Below, piece after piece: positions 23,844 through 32,801 of a DNA stretch of 40,721 nt. The stretch comes from an uncultured Porphyromonadaceae bacterium (lineage in GTDB: Bacteria > Bacteroidota > Bacteroidia > Bacteroidales > Muribaculaceae): assembly GCA_947176915.1 (NCBI GenBank), contig CAMWSM010000018.1, forward strand, positions 1 through 40,721. Reading direction: 5' to 3'. A program made the position numbers and the translations under genes. A model generated the notes under the pieces. That model saw only the letters and a list, made by a program, of their open reading frames with translations. It did not search any database and was not told the origin of the DNA. Each line of letters begins with the position of its first letter. The stretch's first letter is position 1.

Positions 23844-26800
23844 TTGGAAACAAAAGAACTGAAAGAGATACTAAAAAAAAATGTGCTTGTTCTTGACGGA
23901 GCAATGGGCACAATGATCCAACGCCTTGATCTTGGTGAGAGGGATTTCCGCGGGGAAAGGTTTGGAAACCATGCAGTCCGACTTATGGGGTGTAATGATA
24001 TTCTCAACCTTACGCGCCGGGAGGACATCAAGGAGATTCATCGTGCCTATCTTGACGCAGGAGCAGATATTATTTCAACAAACACATTCAATGCAAATGC
24101 AGTTTCGCTTTCCGATTATGGTTTAGATTCCATAGAGGGGGTCATACACGATATAAATTTTCAAGGAGCCAAACTCGCACGGGAGGCTGCCGATGCCTCT
24201 CCGCTAAGAAAATGGGGAGGGCATGCTCTTGTTGCCGGCTCGATAGGACCGACCAACAGAACAGCATCCATGAGTCCTGATGTTAATGATCCTGCCTTCC
24301 GGAATGTAACGTATGACGAACTTTATGCTGCCTACTCCCAGCAGATTGAGGGCTTGATTAAAGGAGGGGTTGACATTTTGCTGTTCGAGACAGTATTCGA
24401 CACTCTAAATCTAAAAGCCGGGCTTGATGCCGCCAACAAAATTATGAAAAATGAGGGAGTGAATATCCCCATAATGATTTCAGCCACGATCTCTGACAAA
24501 GCCGGAAGAACCCTTTCCGGACAGACAATAGGGGCTTTCACCGCCAGTGTAGAAAATTACGACAATGTTGTCAGTATCGGTCTTAACTGTGGATTTGGGG
24601 CTGCCGACATGGTTTCATATCTAAGGGAATTGACTCATTCTACATCTCATTTCATTAGTGCTCATCCCAATGCCGGACTTCCGGATGAACTGGGAGAATA
24701 TAGAGAGACGCCGGAATCTTTCGGCATGCAGATGGGGAAAATGATGAGAGAGGGGTTGCTGAATATCGCGGGAGGATGTTGCGGCACAACACCCAAACAT
24801 ATCTCTGCTGTTGTGGCTGAGTCAGGGAATGCCACTCCGCATAGACCTCACAGGCTGAAGCCGGCATTACGCATTTCCGGACTGGATCTTGTAGAGGTAC
24901 TTCCGGAGAATAATTTCCTTAATGTGGGAGAGAGGTGTAATGTGGCAGGTTCACGAAAATTCCTTCGCCTGATAAAGGAGAAGAAATATGAGGAGGCGAT
25001 TGCTATTGCAGCTAAACAGGTGGCTGATGGAGCAATGGTGATAGATGTCAACATGGATGATGCCATGCTGAATGCCCGGGAGGAGATGGTTCATTTTCTT
25101 CGTTTTTGTGCCTCTGAGCCTGATATTGCCAAAGTGCCTGTAATGATAGATTCATCCGACTGGGAGGTAGTGGAATCCGGATTGAAGAATCTTCAGGGAA
25201 AGGGTATTGTCAATTCTATATCCCTTAAGGAGGGTGAAGAGGCATTTATTGTAAAGGCTCGCAGAATCCGTGAACTTGGGGGCGCCGTAATTGTCATGGC
25301 GTTTGATGAGAAGGGTCAGGCAGACACTTTCGAAAGAAAGATTGAGGTAAGTAAAAGAGCATATAAGTTACTGACAGAACAATGTGGCTATTTGCCGGAT
25401 GATATAATTTTTGATGTCAACATCATGGCGGTGGCTACGGGGATTGCCGAGCATAACCGTTACGGCATAGATTTTATTCGTGCCGTAGAGTGGATAAAGA
25501 ATAATCTTCCCGGAGCACGCACCAGCGGAGGAGTCAGCAATCTTTCATTTGCTTTCCGAGGAAAGAATTATCTGAGAGAGGCAATGCATGCGGTGTTTTT
25601 ATACCACGCCATTGCTGCCGGGCTCGACATGGGAATCGTGAATCCATCGTCATCGGTTACATACAACGATATTGAGACTTCATTACGCCGCCTAATTGAG
25701 GATGTCGTGCTGGCCCGGAGAGAGGATGCTTCGGAAGATCTTGCGGAATATGCCTTGGGAGAACAAGCTATTAACATCTCAAAAACCGGTGAAGGACGGT
25801 CTGATGCTGAAAAGAGTGTTGAGGAGCGTCTGAAGAATGCCATAGTCAAAGGCTCTTCCGAATATTTACATTCTGATCTTGAGGAGGCTTTGGAGAAAAT
25901 CGGTGAGCCGGTCAGAATAATCGAGGGTCCGCTGATGGCAGGAATGAATTATGTGGGTGAACTTTTCGGAGAGGGTAAGATGTTTCTGCCGCAGGTGGTG
26001 AAAACAGCCCGGACGATGAAAAATGCCGTTGATTTCCTGCGTCCCTTTATGGAAGAAAATAAAGCATCCTCATCCACAGCGAAAGCCGGAAAAGTGGTGT
26101 TTGCTACTGTTAAAGGAGACGTTCATGACATTGGAAAGAACATAGTTTCGATTGTCCTGTCATGCAACAACTATGAGGTGATCGACTTAGGGGTGATGGT
26201 TCCGGCAGAGAAAATTGTCGAGACTGTTAAAAAGGAGCATCCGGATATAGTCTGTCTCTCAGGACTGATCACACCATCTCTTTCCGAGATGGTCAATGTA
26301 GTCAAGGAACTTGAAAGGGCAGGCATAGATATTCCTGTCATGGTCGGGGGCGCTACAACCTCACGTCTGCACACGGCGGTTAAGATCGCACCGGCATATA
26401 AAGGGGTTGTCGTTCATGCAACGGATGCCGCCCACAATCCTTTGGTCGCATCACGTTTGCTTAACCCCGCTACCAGCGGAGAGTATATCGCATCTCTTAA
26501 AGAGGAATATCGTAAACTCCGTGAAGAACATGAGGGAAGCCATAATGATAAGGTATCATTAGAGGAAGCGCGACGTTACAGAAGAGGAATGGTGAAGGAG
26601 GGTGCTCCGATGCCGTCTATAGGCATGGAGACTACCGTTATTGAAGACATTCCACTTAAGGAGATTATCCCCCTTATCAACTGGAAAATGTTTTTCCATG
26701 CATGGAGACTTAACGGTCGTTTTCTTGAACGTTTCCCTTACGATGGATGCTATGGATGTGAGAAAATATGGAGAGACTCCCTACGCCACGAAGATAGGGA

Positions 26801-27527
26801 AAAGGGTGAGGAAGCATTGAAGTTATACCTGGATGCCAAAGATATTATTTCCAATTTACTCGCCTCGGGAATGTATGACGGGCAAGGGGCAGTGTCATTC
26901 TTTTCTGTAAAGACAGTAGCCGATGATATTATTCTTCGGGATAAAGAGGGCAAGGAACATCTATTTCCCATGCTACGCCAGCAGCTGAAAGAGAGTGACA
27001 AACTTTGCCTTACAGACATGTTGGCTGAACAGGATTATATAGGGATTTTTATGGTAACTGCGGGACACTATCTTGCCCGGGAGAGTGAGAGACTAAGGGA
27101 AGATGGAGACAGCTACGGAGCCCTATTGCATCAAAGCCTGGCTGACCGACTTGTGGAAGCAACGGCAGAATGGTGGCATAAAAAGATAAGGACTGTTCTT
27201 TGGGGATATAATCCTGAAGAATCCACTTCAAATTCCGATCTATTAAAAGGGAATTATGAAGGGATACGTCCGGCGATAGGCTACCCTATGATTCCAGATC
27301 AACTCCTGAATAAAGAGATTGCGTCGCTCATGCCGATAGATGAGATGGGAGTGATGGTTACGGAGAACGGGGCGATGACCCCTTCAGCCACCATAAGCGG
27401 ATTTGTGATTGCCACCCCCGAAGCCAGATATTTCATGGTTGGGGAAATCGGAGATGATCAGCTGAAGGATTATTCAGTCAGGAGGGGGATTGAGGAACGC
27501 CGACTTAAAGAATTGCTACGTCTGTAA
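23844..27527 (+). CDS. metH: Cobalamin-dependent methionine synthase
   Basis: The enzyme transfers methyl from 5-methyl-THF to homocysteine through cobalamin. The protein is 1227 aa and all four modules are present. The homocysteine domain has zinc ligands Cys249, Cys312 and Cys313 (GLNCGFG, GGCCGTTP). A pterin-binding domain (about 350-620) follows, then the B12 helical cap and Rossmann domain with the cobalt-ligand His761 in DVHDIGKNIV. The reactivation domain has RPAIGYP from Arg1142 for AdoMet. The reading frame has no ATG near its beginning, so the TTG at 23844 is the only start that keeps the conserved VLDGAMGTM region. There is no cobalamin riboswitch immediately upstream, and expression depends on the block promoter or read-through from metF. 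Confidence 0.97.
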   Translation: METKELKEILKKNVLVLDGAMGTMIQRLDLGERDFRGERFGNHAVRLMGCNDILNLTRREDIKEIHRAYLDAGADIISTNTFNANAVSLSDYGLDSIEGVIHDINFQGAKLAREAADASPLRKWGGHALVAGSIGPTNRTASMSPDVNDPAFRNVTYDELYAAYSQQIEGLIKGGVDILLFETVFDTLNLKAGLDAANKIMKNEGVNIPIMISATISDKAGRTLSGQTIGAFTASVENYDNVVSIGLNCGFGAADMVSYLRELTHSTSHFISAHPNAGLPDELGEYRETPESFGMQMGKMMREGLLNIAGGCCGTTPKHISAVVAESGNATPHRPHRLKPALRISGLDLVEVLPENNFLNVGERCNVAGSRKFLRLIKEKKYEEAIAIAAKQVADGAMVIDVNMDDAMLNAREEMVHFLRFCASEPDIAKVPVMIDSSDWEVVESGLKNLQGKGIVNSISLKEGEEAFIVKARRIRELGGAVIVMAFDEKGQADTFERKIEVSKRAYKLLTEQCGYLPDDIIFDVNIMAVATGIAEHNRYGIDFIRAVEWIKNNLPGARTSGGVSNLSFAFRGKNYLREAMHAVFLYHAIAAGLDMGIVNPSSSVTYNDIETSLRRLIEDVVLARREDASEDLAEYALGEQAINISKTGEGRSDAEKSVEERLKNAIVKGSSEYLHSDLEEALEKIGEPVRIIEGPLMAGMNYVGELFGEGKMFLPQVVKTARTMKNAVDFLRPFMEENKASSSTAKAGKVVFATVKGDVHDIGKNIVSIVLSCNNYEVIDLGVMVPAEKIVETVKKEHPDIVCLSGLITPSLSEMVNVVKELERAGIDIPVMVGGATTSRLHTAVKIAPAYKGVVVHATDAAHNPLVASRLLNPATSGEYIASLKEEYRKLREEHEGSHNDKVSLEEARRYRRGMVKEGAPMPSIGMETTVIEDIPLKEIIPLINWKMFFHAWRLNGRFLERFPYDGCYGCEKIWRDSLRHEDREKGEEALKLYLDAKDIISNLLASGMYDGQGAVSFFSVKTVADDIILRDKEGKEHLFPMLRQQLKESDKLCLTDMLAEQDYIGIFMVTAGHYLARESERLREDGDSYGALLHQSLADRLVEATAEWWHKKIRTVLWGYNPEESTSNSDLLKGNYEGIRPAIGYPMIPDQLLNKEIASLMPIDEMGVMVTENGAMTPSATISGFVIATPEARYFMVGEIGDDQLKDYSVRRGIEERRLKELLRL

Positions 27528-27552
27528 GATGTGTTAACAAGAGATTTGGAAG

Positions 27553-28419
27553 ATGGAAAATAGAAAAAAACAACCGATGAGAGTTGCGATTCAAGGAGTC
27601 GCCGGATGTTTTCATGATGCCGCCGCGCGCCAGTATTTTAATGACAAGGAGGTAGACACTATTCCCTTTGAGTCATTTCCGGCGTTGTTTGACGCTCTTT
27701 CCACAGATGCGTCTTTACTTGGAATTGTAGCTATAGAAAATACGATTGCAGGAAGTCTTCTTGCCAATCATGAATTATTACGTCAGAGCAACCATACCAT
27801 CATCGGGGAACATTCCGTCAGGATCAGTCATGTTCTTTGCGCGTTGCCCGGAGAGAGCATAGAGACGATAAATGAGGTTAATTCTCACCCGATGGCTCTT
27901 ATGCAGTGTGAGCAATATCTCAGGAGGCATCCTTCTATGAGGATGGTGGAGAAATTTGACACGGCAGGGAGTGCCGAGGAGATAGCAAGGGAGAAACTTA
28001 AAGGACATGCGGCAGTATGCGGTGAATATGCAGCCAATCTTTACGGACTTGATATTCTTGAAAAAGGGATAGAGACAAATAAAAGAAATTTTACAAGATT
28101 CCTGATACTTGCTGATCCTCTTCTTGCCTCCGAACTGAAGCCTTCCGAACATGAGCTTAATAAATCGAGCATAGTTTTTACGTTACCTCATACTCATGGA
28201 GCTCTATCGAAGGTGTTGACGATTTTATCGTTTTATGATATAAATCTTACCAAGATACAATCATTGCCGGTTGTAGGACGTGAATGGGAATACAGATTCT
28301 ACGCAGATCTTACTTTCACCTCTTATTTCCGTTATCGCCAATCATTGCAAGCGATACGTCCGCTGACAAATGAATTTAGGATTTTGGGCGAATATATCGA
28401 GAGGGTAGGAATAAATTGA
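27553..28419 (+). CDS. pheA: Prephenate dehydratase with ACT regulatory domain
   Basis: The enzyme converts prephenate to phenylpyruvate, the committed step to phenylalanine. The protein is 288 aa and has no chorismate mutase domain; that activity is on the DAHP synthase two genes on. The PDT domain (about 8-190) has the IENTIAGSLLANHELL motif and the catalytic NFTRFLIL motif. The ACT domain (about 200-280) has GALSKVL and LTKIQSLP in the positions of the phenylalanine-binding GALV and ESRP motifs, so feedback inhibition by Phe is expected. It follows metH by 25 bp with no visible terminator, which suggests that methionine and phenylalanine genes share a transcript. Confidence 0.95.
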   Translation: MENRKKQPMRVAIQGVAGCFHDAAARQYFNDKEVDTIPFESFPALFDALSTDASLLGIVAIENTIAGSLLANHELLRQSNHTIIGEHSVRISHVLCALPGESIETINEVNSHPMALMQCEQYLRRHPSMRMVEKFDTAGSAEEIAREKLKGHAAVCGEYAANLYGLDILEKGIETNKRNFTRFLILADPLLASELKPSEHELNKSSIVFTLPHTHGALSKVLTILSFYDINLTKIQSLPVVGREWEYRFYADLTFTSYFRYRQSLQAIRPLTNEFRILGEYIERVGIN

Positions 28420-28437
28420 AATATAATAGAAAAGAAT

Positions 28438-29607
28438 ATGGAAATCAAGATCTCACCCGCTGAGAGGGTGAATGAAATAAAGGAATATTGGTTCGCGGGC
28501 AAAATGCGAGAAGTAGCCCGCATGAATATGGAGGGACAGGATGTGGTGTCGTTAGGAGTAGGAGGTCCTGACCGTATGCCTTCCCTCGAGGTGGTGGAGA
28601 CTCTATGTGAGTCGGCAAAGACACCCGGCAACCACTCCTATCAGATTGCCTCAGGTATTCCGGCATTGCGCAATGCAATGAGCAATTGGTATAAAAGAAA
28701 TTATAATGTTACCTTAAATCCGGAGAGCGAGATTCTCCCCCTCATAGGCTCAAAGGAGGGTGTGCTTCACGTTGGATTGGCATTCCTCAATCCGGGGGAT
28801 AAGGTGCTTGTTCCTAACCCGGGATACATGACCTATACAGGGGTGAATAAAATGTTGGGTGCGGAAGTCATCCCTTATAATCTTTTGGCAGACGAGGGAT
28901 GGCAACCGGATTTTGAACAACTTGAAAGCATAGCCCGGGAGGGTGGGGTGAAATTGATGTGGGTCAATTATCCCAATATGCCTACCGGAGCGCTTGCCAG
29001 CCGCGAACTGTTTGAGAAATTGATCGCCTTCGGAAAGAAGCATGGTATTGTCATTGCTCATGATAATCCTTACAGCTTTATCCTTAATGATAATCCGATG
29101 TCGATATTGGAGGTGGATGGTGCGAAGGAGATTGCAATAGAACTAAACTCATTGAGCAAGAGTCATAACATGGCAGGTTGGCGAATGGGTATGGTAAGTT
29201 CAAATGCTGAATTTATCACCTGGATAAGGAAAATGAAATCCAATATTGATTCAGGTCAGTTCAAGCCTATTATGGAGGCGGCAATAAAGGCTCTGAATGT
29301 GGATAATGACTGGTATAAGGAATTAAATTCGGTTTATGCATCCAGAAGAAAAGTGGCTGAACAGATAATGACTGAACTTGGATGCAGTTTTGATCCTGAG
29401 CAAAGAGGATTGTTCCTTTGGGGAAAACTTCCGGAAGGTGTAGGAGACAGCGCTTCATTTGCCGATAAAGTTCTGAAGGAGGCACGAGTTTTTATTGTCC
29501 CGGGATTCATATTCGGAAGTAATGGAGAGGGCTATATCCGAATCTCCTTATGCGCGACGGTAGAGAGGATGAGAACGGCTTTGGATAGGGTTAAGGGATT
29601 GAAGTAA
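28438..29607 (+). CDS. Class I/II PLP aminotransferase (aromatic pathway context)
   Basis: This is a 389-aa fold type I aminotransferase. Conserved parts are GSKEGVLHVGLAFLNPGD, NYPNMPTGA (the NPTG-type motif with Met-Pro), AHDNPYSF (the aspartate contacts the PLP nitrogen) and SLSKSHNMAGWRMG with Schiff-base Lys241. A C-terminal arginine for the substrate carboxylate is in YIRISLC. By position between pheA and DAHP synthase it should transaminate phenylpyruvate or prephenate. LL-diaminopimelate aminotransferase and aspartate aminotransferase are related families that cannot be fully excluded. The spacing is 18 bp from pheA and 29 bp to the next gene. Confidence 0.88.
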   Translation: MEIKISPAERVNEIKEYWFAGKMREVARMNMEGQDVVSLGVGGPDRMPSLEVVETLCESAKTPGNHSYQIASGIPALRNAMSNWYKRNYNVTLNPESEILPLIGSKEGVLHVGLAFLNPGDKVLVPNPGYMTYTGVNKMLGAEVIPYNLLADEGWQPDFEQLESIAREGGVKLMWVNYPNMPTGALASRELFEKLIAFGKKHGIVIAHDNPYSFILNDNPMSILEVDGAKEIAIELNSLSKSHNMAGWRMGMVSSNAEFITWIRKMKSNIDSGQFKPIMEAAIKALNVDNDWYKELNSVYASRRKVAEQIMTELGCSFDPEQRGLFLWGKLPEGVGDSASFADKVLKEARVFIVPGFIFGSNGEGYIRISLCATVERMRTALDRVKGLK

Positions 29608-29636
29608 ATAAGAGAAAATTAATAAATTATATAGAA

Positions 29637-30743
29637 ATGGCTTTAGATGATTTAAAACCGATTATTGATGTTGTAGATGAGGAGGGAACTCCTCTGATAA
29701 TGGCAGGTCCTTGCAGTGCTGAGACTGAGGAACAGACTCTTACTACTGCTCGCCAGCTTGCACGTGGTGGAGTGAAGATTTTCCGCGCAGGCATTTGGAA
29801 ACCCCGAACAAAACCGGGCGGCTTCGAAGGTGTAGGTAAAGAGGGTCTCGCTTGGCTACAAAAAATTAAAGAGGAGACGGGTATGAAGGTAGCCACGGAG
29901 GTAGCTAACCGTGCTCATGTTCTTGATGCCCTTGAAGCAGGAGTCGATATTCTTTGGGTCGGAGCAAGAACAACAGCGAATCCGTTTGCTGTTCAGGAGA
30001 TTGCCGATACTCTACAGGAAGCGGGCGCAACTGATATCCCGGTTCTTGTAAAGAATCCTGTGAATCCTGATATTGAGCTTTGGATTGGTGCCCTCGAACG
30101 TCTTTATAATGCCGGAATCCGCAGACTTGGAGCTATCCATCGCGGTTTCTCCTTCTATGGAAAGAGCATTTACAGAAATCCCCCGCAGTGGCATATTCCT
30201 ATTGAATTGCATCGCCGACTTCCGAACCTTCCTATTGTCATTGACCCCAGCCACATGGGAGGGAAACGTGAACTGGTAGGTCCATTGTGCCAGCAAGCGC
30301 TTGATATGAAGTTTGACGGCTTGATGGTTGAAAGCCATTGTTCGCCTGATGATGCATGGAGTGATAAGAACCAGCAGGTAACTCCTGAAGTGTTGAAATT
30401 TATTCTTGGTTCGCTCGTGGTAAGAAATGAAAATCAGGAGACCGAGAATCTTCAGAATCTCCGTCAGCAGATCGACAGGGTTGACAATGACCTTCTTGAA
30501 CTTTTCAATCGTAGAATGGAGATTGCCCGGAAGATTGGCAAGTATAAGAAGGAGCATTCGATGCCTGTCGTTCAGGAAGGGAGATACAATGATCTTATGC
30601 GCAGCCGCGTAGGGGAGGCGGTCCTTATGGGAATGTCAGCCGATTTTATGAAGACAATCCTTCAAGCCATTCATGAGGAGTCGGTTCGTCAGCAGCTTGA
30701 AATTCTAAGTGAGCAGACTGATGCAACCGCTACAGAGGAGTGA
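29637..30743 (+). CDS. aroF: Bifunctional DAHP synthase / chorismate mutase
   Basis: The first enzyme of the shikimate pathway is fused to the first enzyme of the Phe/Tyr branch. Residues about 10-265 are a type I-beta DAHP synthase TIM barrel (MAGPCSAETEEQ, GGVKIFRAGIWKPRTKPGGFEG, DPSHMGGKR, VESHCSPDDAWSD). Residues about 278-360 are an AroQ-type helical chorismate mutase (LRQQIDRVDNDLLELFNRRMEIARKIGKYKK). The fusion is typical of Bacteroidales, where the mutase portion helps regulate the synthase. It is the last gene of the block. A tyrA gene that often follows in related genomes is not here. The stop lies 4 bp before a 68-bp perfect palindrome. The gene symbol is by function and naming varies. 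Confidence 0.95.
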   Translation: MALDDLKPIIDVVDEEGTPLIMAGPCSAETEEQTLTTARQLARGGVKIFRAGIWKPRTKPGGFEGVGKEGLAWLQKIKEETGMKVATEVANRAHVLDALEAGVDILWVGARTTANPFAVQEIADTLQEAGATDIPVLVKNPVNPDIELWIGALERLYNAGIRRLGAIHRGFSFYGKSIYRNPPQWHIPIELHRRLPNLPIVIDPSHMGGKRELVGPLCQQALDMKFDGLMVESHCSPDDAWSDKNQQVTPEVLKFILGSLVVRNENQETENLQNLRQQIDRVDNDLLELFNRRMEIARKIGKYKKEHSMPVVQEGRYNDLMRSRVGEAVLMGMSADFMKTILQAIHEESVRQQLEILSEQTDATATEE

Positions 30744-30747
30744 TTTT

Positions 30748-30815
30748 TAATCGTTAGTATTGACAAAAAAAGGAGAACCGATCGGTTCTCCTTTTTTTGT
30801 CAATACTAACGATTA
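30748..30815. terminator. 68-bp perfect palindrome between convergent operons
   Basis: All 34 base pairs around the centre (30781/30782, in CGATCG) are complementary with no loop. The arm includes an A7 or T7 run next to GGAGAACC, so either strand gives a GC stem followed by Us. The aroF-type gene ends at 30743, and the rmlB stop (30806-30808) lies inside the right arm. A bidirectional terminator is the simplest reading. Confidence 0.92.
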
Positions 30816-31939
30816 GCATACATAGATTGGTAGTATTTCTCATACTCACCGGAGGTAATGTTGTCCATCCACTCCTGATTGTCGAGATACCAGCGGACGG
30901 TCTTCTCGATACCCTCCTCAAACTGCAGGCTTGGCTCCCAGCCGAGCTCCGACTGGAGCTTTCGGGAGTCGATTGCATAGCGCATGTCATGCCCGAGCCT
31001 GTCCGTCACGAACGTGATGAGCTTTTCGGAAGAGCCTTCAGGATTTCCCAACAGGCGGTCCACAGTCTTGATGATGACCTTTATCAGATCAATGTTCTTC
31101 CACTCGTTGAATCCGCCGATGTTGTATGTCTCCGCCACTTTCCCCTTATGGAAGATGAGGTCGATTGCGCGCGCGTGATCCTCCACGAAGAGCCAGTCGC
31201 GGACATTCTCCCCCTTTCCGTAGACAGGGAGAGGTTTGCCGTGTCGGATATTGTTGATAAATAGCGGGATCAGCTTCTCGGGGAACTGGTAGGGCCCGTA
31301 GTTGTTTGAGCAGTTCGTAACGAGAGTGGGCATTCCGTAAGTGTCGTGATATGCACGCACGAAATGGTCGCTCGACGCCTTGGAAGCGGAGTAGGGGGAG
31401 TGGGGGTTGTAATTCGTTGTTTCAACAAAGAACTCCGTTCCGTAAGCCATATCGTCTTCGGAGGATGCCTTAGTGGTGAAAGGTGCCGGCACGCCCTCGG
31501 GATGAGTGAGCTCAAGAGCGCCGTAGACCTCGTCGGTTGAGATATGGTAGAAAAGTTTACCCTCAAATTTTTCAGGAAGACTTTCCCAATATTCCTTAGC
31601 CGCCTGAAGGAGGGCGAGAGTGCCCATCACGTTGGTGCGTGCGAAAGTGAAAGGATCCTTTATTGAGCGGTCCACGTGGCTCTCGGCGGCGAGATGTATT
31701 ATGCCGTCGATCTCATTTTCCCTGATTATACGCCGCATCTCGTCGAGATCCGCTATGTCGGCCTTCACGAAGGTGTAGTTGGGTTTATCCTCAATATCAC
31801 GGAGGTTTGCGAGATTTCCGGCGTATGTCAGCTTGTCGAGGTTTACGATGTTGTAATCGGGATATTTGTTGACGAACAGACGCACGACATGGCTCCCGAT
31901 GAAACCGGCGCCACCTGTTATCAATATGTTACGCTTCAT
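30806..31939 (-). CDS. rmlB: dTDP-glucose 4,6-dehydratase
   Basis: This is the second step of dTDP-L-rhamnose synthesis. The 377-aa short-chain dehydrogenase-type protein begins MKRNILITGGAGFIGSHVVR with the NAD-binding GGAGFIG motif. HISTDEVYG, with the catalytic TDE triad and the nearby Tyr-Lys pair in YSASKASSDH, marks the RmlB subgroup. Length and C-terminus are normal. It is the last gene of the ugd-rmlACDB unit, and its start overlaps the end of rmlD by 11 bp. Base composition of rmlB, rmlD and rmlC is visibly richer in G+C than that of rmlA and ugd upstream. Confidence 0.96.
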   Translation of the reverse strand: MKRNILITGGAGFIGSHVVRLFVNKYPDYNIVNLDKLTYAGNLANLRDIEDKPNYTFVKADIADLDEMRRIIRENEIDGIIHLAAESHVDRSIKDPFTFARTNVMGTLALLQAAKEYWESLPEKFEGKLFYHISTDEVYGALELTHPEGVPAPFTTKASSEDDMAYGTEFFVETTNYNPHSPYSASKASSDHFVRAYHDTYGMPTLVTNCSNNYGPYQFPEKLIPLFINNIRHGKPLPVYGKGENVRDWLFVEDHARAIDLIFHKGKVAETYNIGGFNEWKNIDLIKVIIKTVDRLLGNPEGSSEKLITFVTDRLGHDMRYAIDSRKLQSELGWEPSLQFEEGIEKTVRWYLDNQEWMDNITSGEYEKYYQSMYANR

Positions 31940-32801
31940 TTTCCTTCAGATTTTTGATACATTTTTTAAGGGAGTCGGTCCAGTAGGGGACATCAATGTC
32001 AAAAGTCGTCTTCACCTTTGTCTTGTCAAGGACAGAGTATGATGGACGCACCACGGGAGAAGGGAACTCGTCGCTGTGGCATGGCTTTATCCGGCAGTCA
32101 TTGTTGCCTGCAATCTCGGCGATCTGCTTTGTGAAGTCATACCATGAGCATACCCCCTCGTTGGAGAAATGGTAGATTCCCGGATGATCCCTGAAAGTGC
32201 GGTCTGTGATGATCCTTACAATCATGTCTGCGAGATCCTGGGCGTAGGTCGGAGTTCCGACCTGATCGAACACCACCTTGAGTTCCGGCTTCGAGGATGT
32301 GAGATTGAGCATTGTCTTCACAAAATTCCTGCCATATTCCGAGTAGAGCCATGCTGTCCGGAATATAAGGGCATTGCAACCGCTTTCCTTCACCGCCTCC
32401 TCGCCGTGGAGCTTGGTGACCCCATACACCCCGGTGGGATTTGCCGGCTCCTCCTCCGTGCGGGGAGTGTTTCCGAGAGAGCCGCCGAAGACATAATCCG
32501 TAGAGACATGTATGAATGTTACACCATATTTCTTTGCAGCCTCGGCAAGATTTCGCACCGCCTCGGCGTTCAGTCTTTCGGCGATCTCAGGCTGCTCCTC
32601 CGCCTTGTCAACGTTGGTATACGCCGCGCAATTCACTATCACGTCAAGATTATTGCAGCGCACGCAGAGGTCGACCGCCTCCTTGTCAGTTATGTCGAGG
32701 TCATCGACATCGGTGAAGATATATTCATCTTTCGAGCCATTGGCAGCCTTCCGGATGCAGTTTCCGAGCTGGCCGTCGGCTCCTGTAACTAAAATTCTCA
32801 T
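31929..32801 (-). CDS. rmlD: dTDP-4-dehydrorhamnose reductase
   Basis: This is the final step, reducing dTDP-4-keto-L-rhamnose to dTDP-L-rhamnose with NAD(P)H. The protein is 290 aa. The cofactor motif is GADGQLG near the N-terminus. VSTDYVFGG and the YGVTKLHGE Tyr-Lys pair are the active-site elements, and FRTAWLYSEYG is a family signature. The start overlaps the rmlC stop by ATGA and the end overlaps rmlB, so all three are co-translated from one message. Confidence 0.95.
   Translation of the reverse strand: MRILVTGADGQLGNCIRKAANGSKDEYIFTDVDDLDITDKEAVDLCVRCNNLDVIVNCAAYTNVDKAEEQPEIAERLNAEAVRNLAEAAKKYGVTFIHVSTDYVFGGSLGNTPRTEEEPANPTGVYGVTKLHGEEAVKESGCNALIFRTAWLYSEYGRNFVKTMLNLTSSKPELKVVFDQVGTPTYAQDLADMIVRIITDRTFRDHPGIYHFSNEGVCSWYDFTKQIAEIAGNNDCRIKPCHSDEFPSPVVRPSYSVLDKTKVKTTFDIDVPYWTDSLKKCIKNLKENEA

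Noticed and set aside
32169..32792. 207-aa plus-strand frame within rmlD
   Set aside because: It is antisense to rmlD, whose motifs are complete. The G+C-rich codon use of rmlD removes stops from the opposite strand.
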